DNA of 64,000 nucleotides from Paramicrobacterium humi. Its GTDB lineage: Bacteria; Actinomycetota; Actinomycetes; Actinomycetales; Microbacteriaceae. The notes beneath the pieces are model-generated. The model ran no database searches. It had not been told where the DNA came from and saw only the letters and a list, made by a program, of their open reading frames with translations. The stretch spans positions 1,550,001 to 1,614,000 of the forward strand of contig NZ_FNRY01000001.1 in assembly GCF_900105715.1 (NCBI RefSeq), given 5' to 3'. Position numbers and translations under genes: made by a program. This document shows positions 7,106 through 15,806 of this stretch, one piece after another. The first letter of the stretch is position 1. Every line of letters begins with the position of its first letter.

Positions 7106-8830
7106 TCAGAGCACCTGGCGCGCGTTCGCCCGAGCGAGATCGATGAGTTCGTCCCCTCGCCCGGACATCACGGTGCGGATCGCGTACAGCGCGAAACCAC
7201 CCACCTGCTGCGCCGTGATCGCCGGCGGCATCGACAGCTCCTGCCGCTCCGTCACCACGTCCACGAGTGCCGGGCCGTCGTGCGCGAGCGCCTCACGCAG
7301 CGCGCCCTTGAGGTCGGCGGACCGCTCGACCCGGAACCCGCGGATCCCCATCGCGTTCGCCACGTCGGCGAAGTTCGGGTTCTCAAGCCCCGTCCCGTAC
7401 GTCAGGATGCCGGCCGCCTTCATCTCGAGTTCGACGAAGTTGAGCGACGAGTTGTTGAACACGACGAGCTTCACGGGCAGCTTGTTCTGCGTGAGCGTGA
7501 TGAGGTCGCCCATGAGCATCGTCAGACCGCCGTCGCCCGACAGCCCGATGATCTGCCGCCCGGGGAACGAGGCTTGCGCGCCGATGCCCTGCGGCAGCGC
7601 GTTCGCCATCGAACCGTGGGTGAACGAGCCGATCATGCGTCGCTTCCCGTTCATCGTGAGGTAGCGGCAGGCCCAGACGACGGGCGATCCGACGTCTGGG
7701 ATGAACACGGCGTCGTCGCTGGCGACCTCGTCGATGGCGCGCGCGACGAACTGCGGGTGCAGCGGCTGCTTTCCGCGCCGCGGCGTCGCGAGATCGTCGA
7801 GCTTCTTGCGGGTCTTCTCGTAGTTCTTCCGGGAGGAATTCACGTGCTTGTCGCTCTTGTTCGTCGCAAGTCGCGGCAGCAGGGCCGCGGCGGTCTCGCG
7901 TACGCCGCCGACGAGGCCGAGGTCGAGCGGAGTGCGCCGGCCGAGGTTCTCGCCGCGGATGTCGACCTGGATGATCGTCGTGTCGTCGGGATAGAACTGC
8001 TGGTAGGGGAAATCGGTGCCGAGCATGAGCAGCGTGTCGCACGCCTCCATGGCGCGGTAGCCCGAGGCGAAGCCGAGAAGCCCCGTCATGCCCACGTCGT
8101 ACGGGTTGTCGTACTCGATGAACTCCTTGCCGCGCAGAGCGTGCACGATCGGCGCCTTCAGCGCGTGCGCGAGGTCCATGACCTCGGCGTGCGCGCCCTG
8201 CACGCCGGCGCCGGCGAGGATCGTGACCTTCGAAGCGGCGTTGAGCAGCCGCGCCGCCTTGTCGAGCTCCTCGACGCTCGGGGTGACGGTGGACTGGGTC
8301 GCTGTCACGGGCACCACGAGCTCGTTCGCGGCCTCCGCGAGCCCGACATCGCCCGGCAGCACGATCACGGCGACGCCCCTCTTCTCGACGGCCGCGCGCA
8401 TGGCGATGTGCAGGATGCGCGGCATCTGGTCGACGCTCGAGACGAGCTCGACGTACACGCTGCACTCGCGGAACAGCTCCTGCGGGTGGGTCTCCTGGAA
8501 GTAGCCGCTGCCGATCTCCTCGCTCGGGATCTGCGCCGCGATCGCGAGCACCGGCACGCGAGAGCGCTGCGCGTCGAACAGGCCGTTGATGAGGTGCAGG
8601 TTGCCGGGGCCGCAGCTTCCCGCGCACACCGCGAGCTCGCCCGTGAGCGCCGCCTCGGCGGACGCCGCGAACGCCGCGGACTCCTCGTGCCGCACCTGCA
8701 CCCAGTCGATGTCGGCGCGCGTGCGCAGCGCGTCGGTGAAGCCGTTGAGGGAGTCTCCCGGAATCCCGTAGACCCGCTTCACCCCGCTCGCCCGCAAGGT
8801 GTCGACGATGTTCTCTGCGACGGTGGTCAT
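7106..8830 (-). CDS. poxB: pyruvate dehydrogenase (quinone) / pyruvate oxidase
   Basis: A 574-residue ThDP- and FAD-dependent enzyme that decarboxylates pyruvate to acetate, passing electrons to membrane quinone. Domain order is PYR (1-180, with the activating Glu in RHEESAAFAA), FAD domain (about 190-330) and PP domain (about 360-530), with the ThDP motif GDGGLTMLMGD followed by VVFNNSSLNFVE. The C-terminal ~30 residues correspond to the lipid-binding region of PoxB. AAGGGG precedes the ATG. It stands alone between DUF2185 and the SNF2 helicase. Confidence 0.92.
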   Translation of the reverse strand: MTTVAENIVDTLRASGVKRVYGIPGDSLNGFTDALRTRADIDWVQVRHEESAAFAASAEAALTGELAVCAGSCGPGNLHLINGLFDAQRSRVPVLAIAAQIPSEEIGSGYFQETHPQELFRECSVYVELVSSVDQMPRILHIAMRAAVEKRGVAVIVLPGDVGLAEAANELVVPVTATQSTVTPSVEELDKAARLLNAASKVTILAGAGVQGAHAEVMDLAHALKAPIVHALRGKEFIEYDNPYDVGMTGLLGFASGYRAMEACDTLLMLGTDFPYQQFYPDDTTIIQVDIRGENLGRRTPLDLGLVGGVRETAAALLPRLATNKSDKHVNSSRKNYEKTRKKLDDLATPRRGKQPLHPQFVARAIDEVASDDAVFIPDVGSPVVWACRYLTMNGKRRMIGSFTHGSMANALPQGIGAQASFPGRQIIGLSGDGGLTMLMGDLITLTQNKLPVKLVVFNNSSLNFVELEMKAAGILTYGTGLENPNFADVANAMGIRGFRVERSADLKGALREALAHDGPALVDVVTERQELSMPPAITAQQVGGFALYAIRTVMSGRGDELIDLARANARQVL

Positions 8831-8902
8831 GGCGCCCCTTCCCCGGTCGGTGCTCCGAGTGTAGGCACGGCCGTCGCCGGCACGGTAGGGGTTGCGGGCG
8901 GT

Positions 8903-11900
8903 TCAGCCCTCGAGCAGGCCGCGGATGTCGTCGGCGCTGAGCGCCTGGCTGAATGCCGAGTCGTCGTCCATCACGGCCTGGAACAGCGACGACTTCTTGC
9001 GCTTGAGCTCCATGACCTTCTCCTCGATCGTGCCGTCGGCGACGAGCCGGTAGACCATGACGTTCTTCGTCTGCCCGATGCGGTGCGTGCGGTCGATGGC
9101 CTGCTCTTCGGTCGCGGGGTTCCACCACGGGTCGAGCATGAACACGTAGTCCGCCTCGGTGAGCGTGAGCCCGAAGCCGCCCGCCTTGAGGCTGATGAGG
9201 AACACGGGAGCGTCGCCCGAGCGGAAGCCCTCGATGACCTCGCCGCGCCTTGTCGTCGAGCCGTCGAGATAGGAATATCGGATGCCGCTCGCGTCGAGCC
9301 TCTCGGCCGCCTTGCGCAGGAACGAGGTGAACTGGCTGAACACGAGCGTGCGGTGACCTTCGGCGATCACGTCGTCGAGCTGCTCGAACAGCACGTCGAG
9401 CTTCGACGCGGGAACCCCGACGTTCGCGGGGTCGACGAGCGAGGGGTCGAGCGCGAGCATGCGCAGGAGCGTGAGGGAGCGGAACACGATGAAGCGATTG
9501 CGGTCGAGGTTCTCGATGAGCCCGAGCAGCTTCTTCCGCTCCCGCTGCAGCACGGCGTCGTACAGTTCCCGGTGGGCGGGAGCGAGCTCGACGTGCAGCA
9601 CCTGCTCCTGCTTCGGCGGAAGCTCGGTCGCGACGAGCTCTTTCGTGCGCCGCATCATGAACGGGCGCACGCGCTTGCGCAGCCGTTCGATGCGCTCGGG
9701 CGCCGTGCCGTGCTCGATCGGCTTCACGTACTCCTCGGTGAACCGCCGCGCCGACGGGAACAGGCCCGGCGCGGTGAGCGAGCACAGCGACCACAGGTCC
9801 ATGAGCGAGTTCTCGAGCGGCGTTCCCGTGATCGCGAGCCGGAACGGCGCGGGAATGTCCTTCGCCGCCTTGTGCGCCTTCGAGGCCCGGTTCTTCACGA
9901 ACTGGGCCTCGTCGAGGATGAGCCCGCCCCACTCCTGTGCGCGGTAGTCGGCGGCATCCAGTCGCATGACCGCGTACGAGGTGATGACGATGTCGGCGCC
10001 CGCGACGGCGTCCGCAAGGGTCGAGCCGCGCTTGCCGGCGGTCTCGGCCACGACGCGCGTGCGCAGCTGGGGTGTGAAACGCTCGGCTTCGCTCTGCCAG
10101 GTCGACACGACCGAGGTCGGGGCGACGACGAGGAACGGATGCCGCTGCCCGCTCTCGTGCGCGTGGGCGATGAGCGTGAGGGTCTGCAGCGTCTTGCCGA
10201 GCCCCATGTCATCGGCGAGGATGCCGCCGAGCCCGTGCCGCCAGAGGAACGCGAGCCACGTGAAGCCCTCCTGCTGGTAGGGGCGAAGCGTCGCGCGCAC
10301 GCTCGCGGGCGGCGCGACGGGCTCGATCTGCGTGAGCCCCGCGAGGGCCGACACCGACTCGCGCCAGCCGACGGCCTCGACGGTCTCGTCGGCGAGGTCC
10401 TCGAACTCGGCCCACAGGCTCGCCTGGTAGCGGCTCAGCCGCGGCTGGTCGGGCTCCCACTCCTCAAGCGCGTCGGCCTCGTCGAGCAGCTCGCGCAGCC
10501 GGTCGAACGCGGGATGGTCGAGCGAGAAGTAGCTGCGGTCGATGAGCATGAGCTTCTTCTTGCCGCGCGCGAGCGCCGTGAACAGGTCGACGAACGGGAT
10601 CTCCCTGCCTTCGATCGTGATGATGAAGCCGAGGTTGAACCAGTCGTTGTGCTCGCTTTCGACGGTCGTTATCGTCACGTGCGGCGACTCGGTGAGCTCG
10701 CGGTACTCCGGTCTGCTTCCCGTCACCTCGACGCGCACGCCCTCTGCCGCCTCGAGTGCGGGAAGCACGTGCTCGGTGAACTCCGCGGCGTCGACGTCGC
10801 GCAGTTCGAGGGCGTCCGCCTCGGGCGCGTCCGGCCACAGCTCGCGCAGCCGCGCTCGCACCTCGCGCTCGGCGTCGGCGTCGCGGCGCTCTCCGGGGCG
10901 CGCCTCGAAGGGCACGCGCCGGTTCGGGTCGTGGTACTCCCACTCGTGTCGTACGCTCAGCTGCGTGCGCCGGCCGAACCGCACGTGCGCGACGAGCGTC
11001 GGCGGAGCCACCTCGGGCAGATCGACCGACCCGTCGGCGCTCTCGACGGTGAGCGCCGAGCGCAGTCGCGGGTAGTAGTCGCGCAGGAACTCGGGCACGT
11101 CGTCGGCGGGCACGCGCAGCGGCTCCGGGTGCTCGAGCAGTCGCCGACGCTCGCCCGTGAGCGGCTCCTCGCCCGGGGCGAGGGTGAGCCGGATGCCGTG
11201 GTCGAGGCTGTAGCTGTACACGCCGTGCTCGCCGATGGGCGCCGTGCGCGCCGCGTCGACGCTCATCCCGTCGATCGAGACGATCGGCGCGAGCGTGAGG
11301 TCGCGTCCCTCGGCATGCGCGTCGAGTCGCACGCTCGCCGACCCGGCGAGCTCGACGCTCATCCCCCGATTGATGCCGACGAGGGCGACGCCGCGCTGCT
11401 CGGCCTCCCGCAGGAGCGTCCACAGCAGCGGGCTGCGGAAGCCGTCGAGCGCGAGCGTGTCCGCTTCACCGGTGAGGTAGCGCTCGCGGGTGGCGTCGTG
11501 CAGGCCGAGCAGCTGCGTGAACCACAGCAGCTGCCCGGGTTCGAGGCTCAGCCGGTTGATCTGGTGCGAGAGGGTGCGCCACGTGATCGAGCCCTTTATC
11601 CAGTTGTCCTTCTTGCCGCGCATGAGCGGGCGGATGCCGAGGCGCACGGCGGGCGCGTCGGCGAGGTCCGCGGGCGTCGCCGCCGCGCCGCCGCCCATGC
11701 GGGCGCTCGGCCGGGCGCGGCGAAGCTCGAAGCCGAGCGCGAGTGCCGAGCGCTCACCCGTCGGCTGCGGCTCGGGCGCGAGCGCCGCGATCGCGGTCTT
11801 CCACGCCGGCGCGTCGGGCTCGGGAGCCGGCCGGGTGCGCGAGGCGGCGTCGCAGCTGATGAGCGCGGCGGCGACGTGCTTGCAGCGGGCCTGCACGGGG

Positions 11901-12142
11901 CAGCTGCACGCCGTGAAGCTCGGACGCAGTCCTTCGCGCGCGGGCTTGAGGTCGACGCGGCAGCGGTAGGGCGCCGCCGAGTTGCCGAGCACGTGCGCCG
12001 AGAGCGTGCGCGCTGCAGAGTTCCAGCGCAGCTCGGAGACGGCGCCGCCGGCGGCATAGCGCGCCGCCCGCTCGTAGGTCGCCGCGCCGACGTAGGCTTC
12101 GACCGCGCCGAGGTCGATGGCGGGAAGAGGCTCGGCAGACAC
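8903..12142 (-). CDS. SNF2-family DEAD/DEAH helicase with SWIM zinc finger
   Basis: A ~1079-residue double-stranded DNA translocase of the SNF2/HepA class. A SWIM zinc finger lies near residues 75-100 (CSCPVQARCKH). A long bacterial SNF2-associated region follows, then the helicase core: motif I DDMGLGKTLQTL, motif II ILDEAQFVKN, motif III AITGTPLENSL, motif V TLTEADYVFMLDPWWNP, and motif VI TEEQAIDRTHRIGQ. The start is uncertain: GTG at 12142 (MSAEPLP...) is preferred to the GTG at 12169, because an -10-like GAACAT sits 6 nt before it. It is divergent from the small HTH gene. Its role is likely chromatin or RNA-polymerase remodelling (inferred). Confidence 0.9.
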   Translation of the reverse strand: MSAEPLPAIDLGAVEAYVGAATYERAARYAAGGAVSELRWNSAARTLSAHVLGNSAAPYRCRVDLKPAREGLRPSFTACSCPVQARCKHVAAALISCDAASRTRPAPEPDAPAWKTAIAALAPEPQPTGERSALALGFELRRARPSARMGGGAAATPADLADAPAVRLGIRPLMRGKKDNWIKGSITWRTLSHQINRLSLEPGQLLWFTQLLGLHDATRERYLTGEADTLALDGFRSPLLWTLLREAEQRGVALVGINRGMSVELAGSASVRLDAHAEGRDLTLAPIVSIDGMSVDAARTAPIGEHGVYSYSLDHGIRLTLAPGEEPLTGERRRLLEHPEPLRVPADDVPEFLRDYYPRLRSALTVESADGSVDLPEVAPPTLVAHVRFGRRTQLSVRHEWEYHDPNRRVPFEARPGERRDADAEREVRARLRELWPDAPEADALELRDVDAAEFTEHVLPALEAAEGVRVEVTGSRPEYRELTESPHVTITTVESEHNDWFNLGFIITIEGREIPFVDLFTALARGKKKLMLIDRSYFSLDHPAFDRLRELLDEADALEEWEPDQPRLSRYQASLWAEFEDLADETVEAVGWRESVSALAGLTQIEPVAPPASVRATLRPYQQEGFTWLAFLWRHGLGGILADDMGLGKTLQTLTLIAHAHESGQRHPFLVVAPTSVVSTWQSEAERFTPQLRTRVVAETAGKRGSTLADAVAGADIVITSYAVMRLDAADYRAQEWGGLILDEAQFVKNRASKAHKAAKDIPAPFRLAITGTPLENSLMDLWSLCSLTAPGLFPSARRFTEEYVKPIEHGTAPERIERLRKRVRPFMMRRTKELVATELPPKQEQVLHVELAPAHRELYDAVLQRERKKLLGLIENLDRNRFIVFRSLTLLRMLALDPSLVDPANVGVPASKLDVLFEQLDDVIAEGHRTLVFSQFTSFLRKAAERLDASGIRYSYLDGSTTRRGEVIEGFRSGDAPVFLISLKAGGFGLTLTEADYVFMLDPWWNPATEEQAIDRTHRIGQTKNVMVYRLVADGTIEEKVMELKRKKSSLFQAVMDDDSAFSQALSADDIRGLLEG

Positions 12143-12189
12143 CAGACCATGTTCGCACGCCCCGCCCACGGCCTTCGTACGATGGGGGC

Positions 12190-12454
12190 ATGGCCTTCTT
12201 GCGCGATGACACCCGTGAGCTGCTGCAGCGCCTGCTCGATGCCGACGCGGCCGAGGCTGCGCCGCCCGCGCTCGAAGCGGCCGAGCAGCAAGCCGACCGA
12301 CCTGCCGGGGCTGTCGGTCGCCGAGGCCGCCGCGTCGCTCGGCATCAGCCCGCAGGCCGTGTACTTGCGCGTCTCGCGCGGACAGCTGCGCGCCGAGAAC
12401 GTCACGCTTCCCGACGGGCGCTCCTACAAGCGCGTCTTCCCCGACGAGGGCTGA
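12190..12454 (+). CDS. small helix-turn-helix DNA-binding protein, frameshifted in this sequence
   Basis: The first ~40 residues read in one frame (MAFLRDDTRELLQRLL...). The C-terminal half reads in another frame as a typical HTH_17-like/MerR-type helix: LSVAEAAASLGISPQAVYLRVSRGQL, ending RSYKRVFPDEG. The frames join perfectly (RPAG-LSVAEA) if one base is removed from the G4 run at 12307-12310, giving an 87-residue protein. The start is supported by TACGAT at 12178-12183, 6 nt upstream. It is either a sequencing error or a real +1 frameshift. An in-frame ATG at 12239 could give a shorter intact protein, but its Arg/Pro-rich start is implausible. Confidence 0.6.
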
Positions 12455-12469
12455 GCGGCCGCGACGCGA

Positions 12470-12775
12470 TCAGCCGCCGAGGGGGTTCTCGCGCAGAGCG
12501 CCGTCGTCGTCGGTGCTCGTCGGCGCGCCGGTCGCCGTGCTGCCGGGGCTGAGCGCGCCCTCCGCCGTCTGAGCGCGGCGGTCCTCGTCGTCGGCGGGGT
12601 CGTCGGCGACGATGTCGGGGTCGCCCTCGGCATCCTGGGCGAACTCGTCGATCATGGCCGTGTCGGCATGGTCGGTGAGGTCGGTGTCCTCGGGCAGGTC
12701 CTCGAACGCGTCGATACTGCGAGGAGTGCGACCCGGAACGCCGTCATTCGGCTCCGGGGCGTCTGCGCTGGTCAT
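12470..12775 (-). CDS. acidic, probably disordered protein of unknown function
   Basis: A 101-residue protein rich in Asp, Glu, Pro, Ala and Thr with no hydrophobic core, so it is likely intrinsically disordered. The central stretch DADTAMIDEFAQDAEGDPDI is the only part with some amphipathic character. I know of no function. The start has an AGAAGGAG ribosome site just upstream, which argues that it is expressed. It lies 96 nt beyond the amino-acid permease 3' end. Confidence 0.55.
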   Translation of the reverse strand: MTSADAPEPNDGVPGRTPRSIDAFEDLPEDTDLTDHADTAMIDEFAQDAEGDPDIVADDPADDEDRRAQTAEGALSPGSTATGAPTSTDDDGALRENPLGG

Positions 12776-12871
12776 CGGAGTGCTCCTTCTCGTTTCGCTT
12801 CTCTCACGTCTTGCGAGGCTAAGTCCCGCGAGCGGGGGCCTCCACGGGGTAGACGGGCCGGGTCGCTGGTG

Positions 12872-14230
12872 CTAGCGGGAGCGGCGCTTGCGCGTCAAGA
12901 CCGTGATGACGTGCAGCACGACGCCGAGCGCGAGGAGCAGGAGGCCGTAGATCCAGACCTGGCCGCTCTGCTGCGTCATGAGGAGGATGCACGAGGCCGC
13001 TCCGAGCACCGGAACGAAGCTCCACACGCGGAAGTGCTTGTGGTCCACGCGGTCGCGGCGCAGCACGAGGACGGCGATGTTCGTGCTGAGGAACACGAAC
13101 AGCAGAAGCAGAACGACCGTCTCGGCGAGCGTCGACACGTCGCCGACGAGAGTGAGCAGCATCGCCAGAACAGTCGTCGCGACGATCGCCGCCCACGGCG
13201 TGCGCCGGTTCTTCAGCACGGGGGTGAGGAAGGACGGCAGCAGGCCCTCCTCCGCCATGCCGTAGGTGACGCGGCTCGCCATGATCATCGTGAGCAGCGC
13301 GCCGTTGGCGACGGCGATGAGCGCGATGATGCTGAACAGCCACGGCGGCAGCGCCACGTGCGTGGCCTTGACCACTTCGAGCAGCGGCCCCGACGACTTC
13401 GACAGCTCGGATGCCGGCAGCGTGATCGAGCTCGCGACGCCGACGAGGACGTACACGACGCCGGCCGTGCCGAGCGCGGCGAACAGCGCGCGCGGATACA
13501 CACGGGACGGATTCGTGATCTCCTCCGCCACGTTCGCCGAGGTCTCGAAGCCGACGAAGGAGTAGAACGCAATGATCGCCGCGGCGAGGATCGCGAGGGC
13601 GGGCGCGGTCTCGGCCGGGAACTCGCCGAGGCGCGAGAAGTCTCCGCCGTCGCCGCGGCCGACCATGATCGCCACCACGACGACGACGATGACGAGGCCG
13701 CTCAGCTCGATGACCGTCATCACCGTGTTGCTCTTGAGCGACTCCGAGATGCCGCGGGCGTTGAGGCACGCCACGAGGGCGAGGAACACGATCGCGACGG
13801 GAATCGGCGGCAGCTCGACGAAGGTGCCGAGGTAGTCGCCCGCGAACGCGAGCGAGAGTCCCGCGGCGCTCGTCACGCCGGCGGCGATCATGCTGAAGCC
13901 CACGAGGAACGACACGACAGGCCACGGGTAGGCGCGCTTCGCGTACACCGCGGCGCCGCCGGCCCTCGGGTACTTCGTCACGAGCTCGGCGTAGGAGCCG
14001 GCCGTGAGCAGCGCGAGCAGGAGCGCCACGATGAGCGGCGCCCACAGGGCGCCGCCGACCTCGGCGCTGAGGCTGCCCATGAGGGCGTAGATTCCGGCGC
14101 CGAGCACATCGCCGACGATGAAGAAGTACAACAGGGGGCCGGTGATGCGGCGCTTGAGCCGTGTCGGCTGCGCGGTCTCCTCCGGAACCGGCAGATTGCC
14201 GGCGGCGGCATCCGCTCTCTTCTCATTCAT
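12872..14230 (-). CDS. APC-family amino acid permease
   Basis: A 452-residue inner-membrane permease with about 12 transmembrane helices. The first helix GDVLGAGIYALMGSLSAEVGG carries the glycine-rich substrate site (GAGIY) of APC transporters, and FYSFVGFETSANVAEE on helix 6 is also characteristic. It probably imports an amino acid or polyamine by proton symport; the substrate is not predictable. The C-terminal end is basic and cytoplasmic. The start is supported by TAGCGT (complement of 14237-14242) 6 nt upstream. It is followed on the same strand by the SulP gene but has its own promoter. Confidence 0.9.
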   Translation of the reverse strand: MNEKRADAAAGNLPVPEETAQPTRLKRRITGPLLYFFIVGDVLGAGIYALMGSLSAEVGGALWAPLIVALLLALLTAGSYAELVTKYPRAGGAAVYAKRAYPWPVVSFLVGFSMIAAGVTSAAGLSLAFAGDYLGTFVELPPIPVAIVFLALVACLNARGISESLKSNTVMTVIELSGLVIVVVVVAIMVGRGDGGDFSRLGEFPAETAPALAILAAAIIAFYSFVGFETSANVAEEITNPSRVYPRALFAALGTAGVVYVLVGVASSITLPASELSKSSGPLLEVVKATHVALPPWLFSIIALIAVANGALLTMIMASRVTYGMAEEGLLPSFLTPVLKNRRTPWAAIVATTVLAMLLTLVGDVSTLAETVVLLLLFVFLSTNIAVLVLRRDRVDHKHFRVWSFVPVLGAASCILLMTQQSGQVWIYGLLLLALGVVLHVITVLTRKRRSR

Positions 14231-14287
14231 GCCGCGACGCTACCGGCGCGCCCTGCCGCGCGGACAGGCCTTGACAGGGCGCCCGCG

Positions 14288-15751
14288 TCAGCCGAGGGTT
14301 CCCGTGAGCCGCCCATGGAAGGCGGTCGAGCGCTCATCGAGGCCGGTGAAGCGCACGTTCACGCCGTGATCGCCGTATTTCGTCTGCACCGAGTCGAGCG
14401 AGGCGACGGTGGAGGCGTCCCAGATCTGCGCCGCCGAGAAATCGACGCTCACGAGCGGCGGGTCGTCGGCGTAGCGGAACTGCTCGACGAGGTCGTTGCT
14501 GCTGCCGAAGAACAGCGGACCCCGCACAGTGTAGACGGCGGATTCCGCGTCGGCGCTGCGCTCCACGGTGACGACGTGCGCGACGCGACGCGCGAACAGC
14601 ACGATGGCGAGCAGCACGCCTGCCGCGACGCCGAGGGCAAGGTTGCTCGTGGCGACGACGACCCCGACGGTGACGACCATGACGGCCGTCTCCGACAGCG
14701 GCATGCGCTTGAGCGTGGCGGGGCGAACGCTGTGGAAGTTGACGGTGGAGACGGCGACGACCATCATGACGGCGGCGAGAGCGACCATGGGGATCTGCTC
14801 CATGACATCGCTCAGCACGGTGACGAGAGCGAGCAGGAGCACGCCGGCGACGAACGTCGAGATGCGCGTGCGGGCCCGGCCGAGCTTGACGTTGACAACC
14901 GTCTGGCCGATCATGGCGCAGCCGGCGATGCCGCCCCAGAACCCCGCGAGGATGTTCGCGACGCCGAGCGCCCACGACTCCCTGCCCTTGTGGGAGCGCG
15001 TGTCGGTAATGTCGTCGACGAGCTTCGCCGTGAGCAGGGTCTCCATGAGTCCGACGAACGCGACGCTGAGCGCGGTCGGGCCGATGATGCGCAGCGTCTC
15101 GAGATTCAGCGGAACGAGCAGCGGCGTGATGCCGGGCAGACCGCCCGCGACGGCGCCCTGGTCGCCGACCGTTGGCACCTGCAGGTGCGCGATCATCGTG
15201 ATCGCCGTGACGACCACGATCGCGACGAGCGGCGCGGGCACCGCCGTCGTGAGGCGGGGCAGCCCGAGCACGATGAGGAGCGTGAGCGCGAACAGCGGGT
15301 ACACGAGCCACGGCACGCCAAGCACGTGCGGCAGCTGGGCGGTGAAGATCAGGATGCCGAGGGCGTTCACGAAGCCGATCATGACCGAGCGGGGGATGAA
15401 GCGCATGAGCCGGGCGAGGCCCGTGACGCCGAACAGGATCTGCACGATGCCGGCAAGCACGACCGTGGGCAGCAGGTACTCGGCCCCGTGCTCGCGCACG
15501 AGCGGTGCGACCACGAGCGCGACCGCTCCCGCCGCGGCGGTGATCATGGCGGGGCGGCCGCCGAGGATCGACATCGAGACGGCCAGGACGACGGAGGCGA
15601 TGAGGCTCACCTTCGGGTCCACGCCGGCGATGATCGAGAACGAGATGACCTCGGGGATGAGCGCGAGCGTCGTCACCGCGCCCGCGAGCACCTCGGTCGT
15701 GAGAAGGCGGGGACGGCGCAGCGCTTGAAGAGTCGTGGGGGAGGAGGTCAC
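14288..15751 (-). CDS. SulP-family anion transporter with STAS domain
   Basis: A 487-residue SLC26/SulP protein: 10-14 membrane helices (residues ~15-385), including the family opening VTTLALIPEVISFSIIAGVDP and the motif GNI-like region AGCAMIGQTVVNVK, then a cytosolic STAS domain (~395-480, AQIWDASTVASLD). Known members carry sulfate or bicarbonate with Na+ or H+. The BicA-like short form without long tails suits either. The start is GTG at 15751 with TAGGGT (complement of 15758-15763) 6 nt upstream. It is divergent from the CCA-adding enzyme across 55 bp. Confidence 0.9.
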   Translation of the reverse strand: MTSSPTTLQALRRPRLLTTEVLAGAVTTLALIPEVISFSIIAGVDPKVSLIASVVLAVSMSILGGRPAMITAAAGAVALVVAPLVREHGAEYLLPTVVLAGIVQILFGVTGLARLMRFIPRSVMIGFVNALGILIFTAQLPHVLGVPWLVYPLFALTLLIVLGLPRLTTAVPAPLVAIVVVTAITMIAHLQVPTVGDQGAVAGGLPGITPLLVPLNLETLRIIGPTALSVAFVGLMETLLTAKLVDDITDTRSHKGRESWALGVANILAGFWGGIAGCAMIGQTVVNVKLGRARTRISTFVAGVLLLALVTVLSDVMEQIPMVALAAVMMVVAVSTVNFHSVRPATLKRMPLSETAVMVVTVGVVVATSNLALGVAAGVLLAIVLFARRVAHVVTVERSADAESAVYTVRGPLFFGSSNDLVEQFRYADDPPLVSVDFSAAQIWDASTVASLDSVQTKYGDHGVNVRFTGLDERSTAFHGRLTGTLG

Positions 15752-15806
15752 CGCTCAACCCTACGGGAGCGGCCGGGGGCGGCATCCGCCGGTTAAGATT
15801 GTGCGC

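Noticed and set aside
7383-9932. An 849-codon minus-strand frame overlapping poxB and the helicase
   Set aside because: It is the out-of-frame shadow of the two true genes on the same strand, with Arg/Ala/Pro-rich sequence and no motif.
670-12310. Phase variation through homopolymer runs
   Set aside because: The runs are only 4-6 bases long, and two of the three changes compensate each other in one gene. Sequencing or assembly error is simpler.
6947-12454. A 1835-codon open frame on the + strand
   Set aside because: It runs antisense to poxB and the SNF2 helicase, with an Arg/Glu/His/Val-rich composition typical of GC-driven shadow frames. Only its last ~50 codons are real, as the second half of the frameshifted HTH gene.
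12668-15796. A 1042-codon open frame on the + strand
   Set aside because: It is antisense to the APC permease and SulP genes, both of which have clear family motifs. The frame reads as repetitive Arg/Asp/Glu/His without domains.
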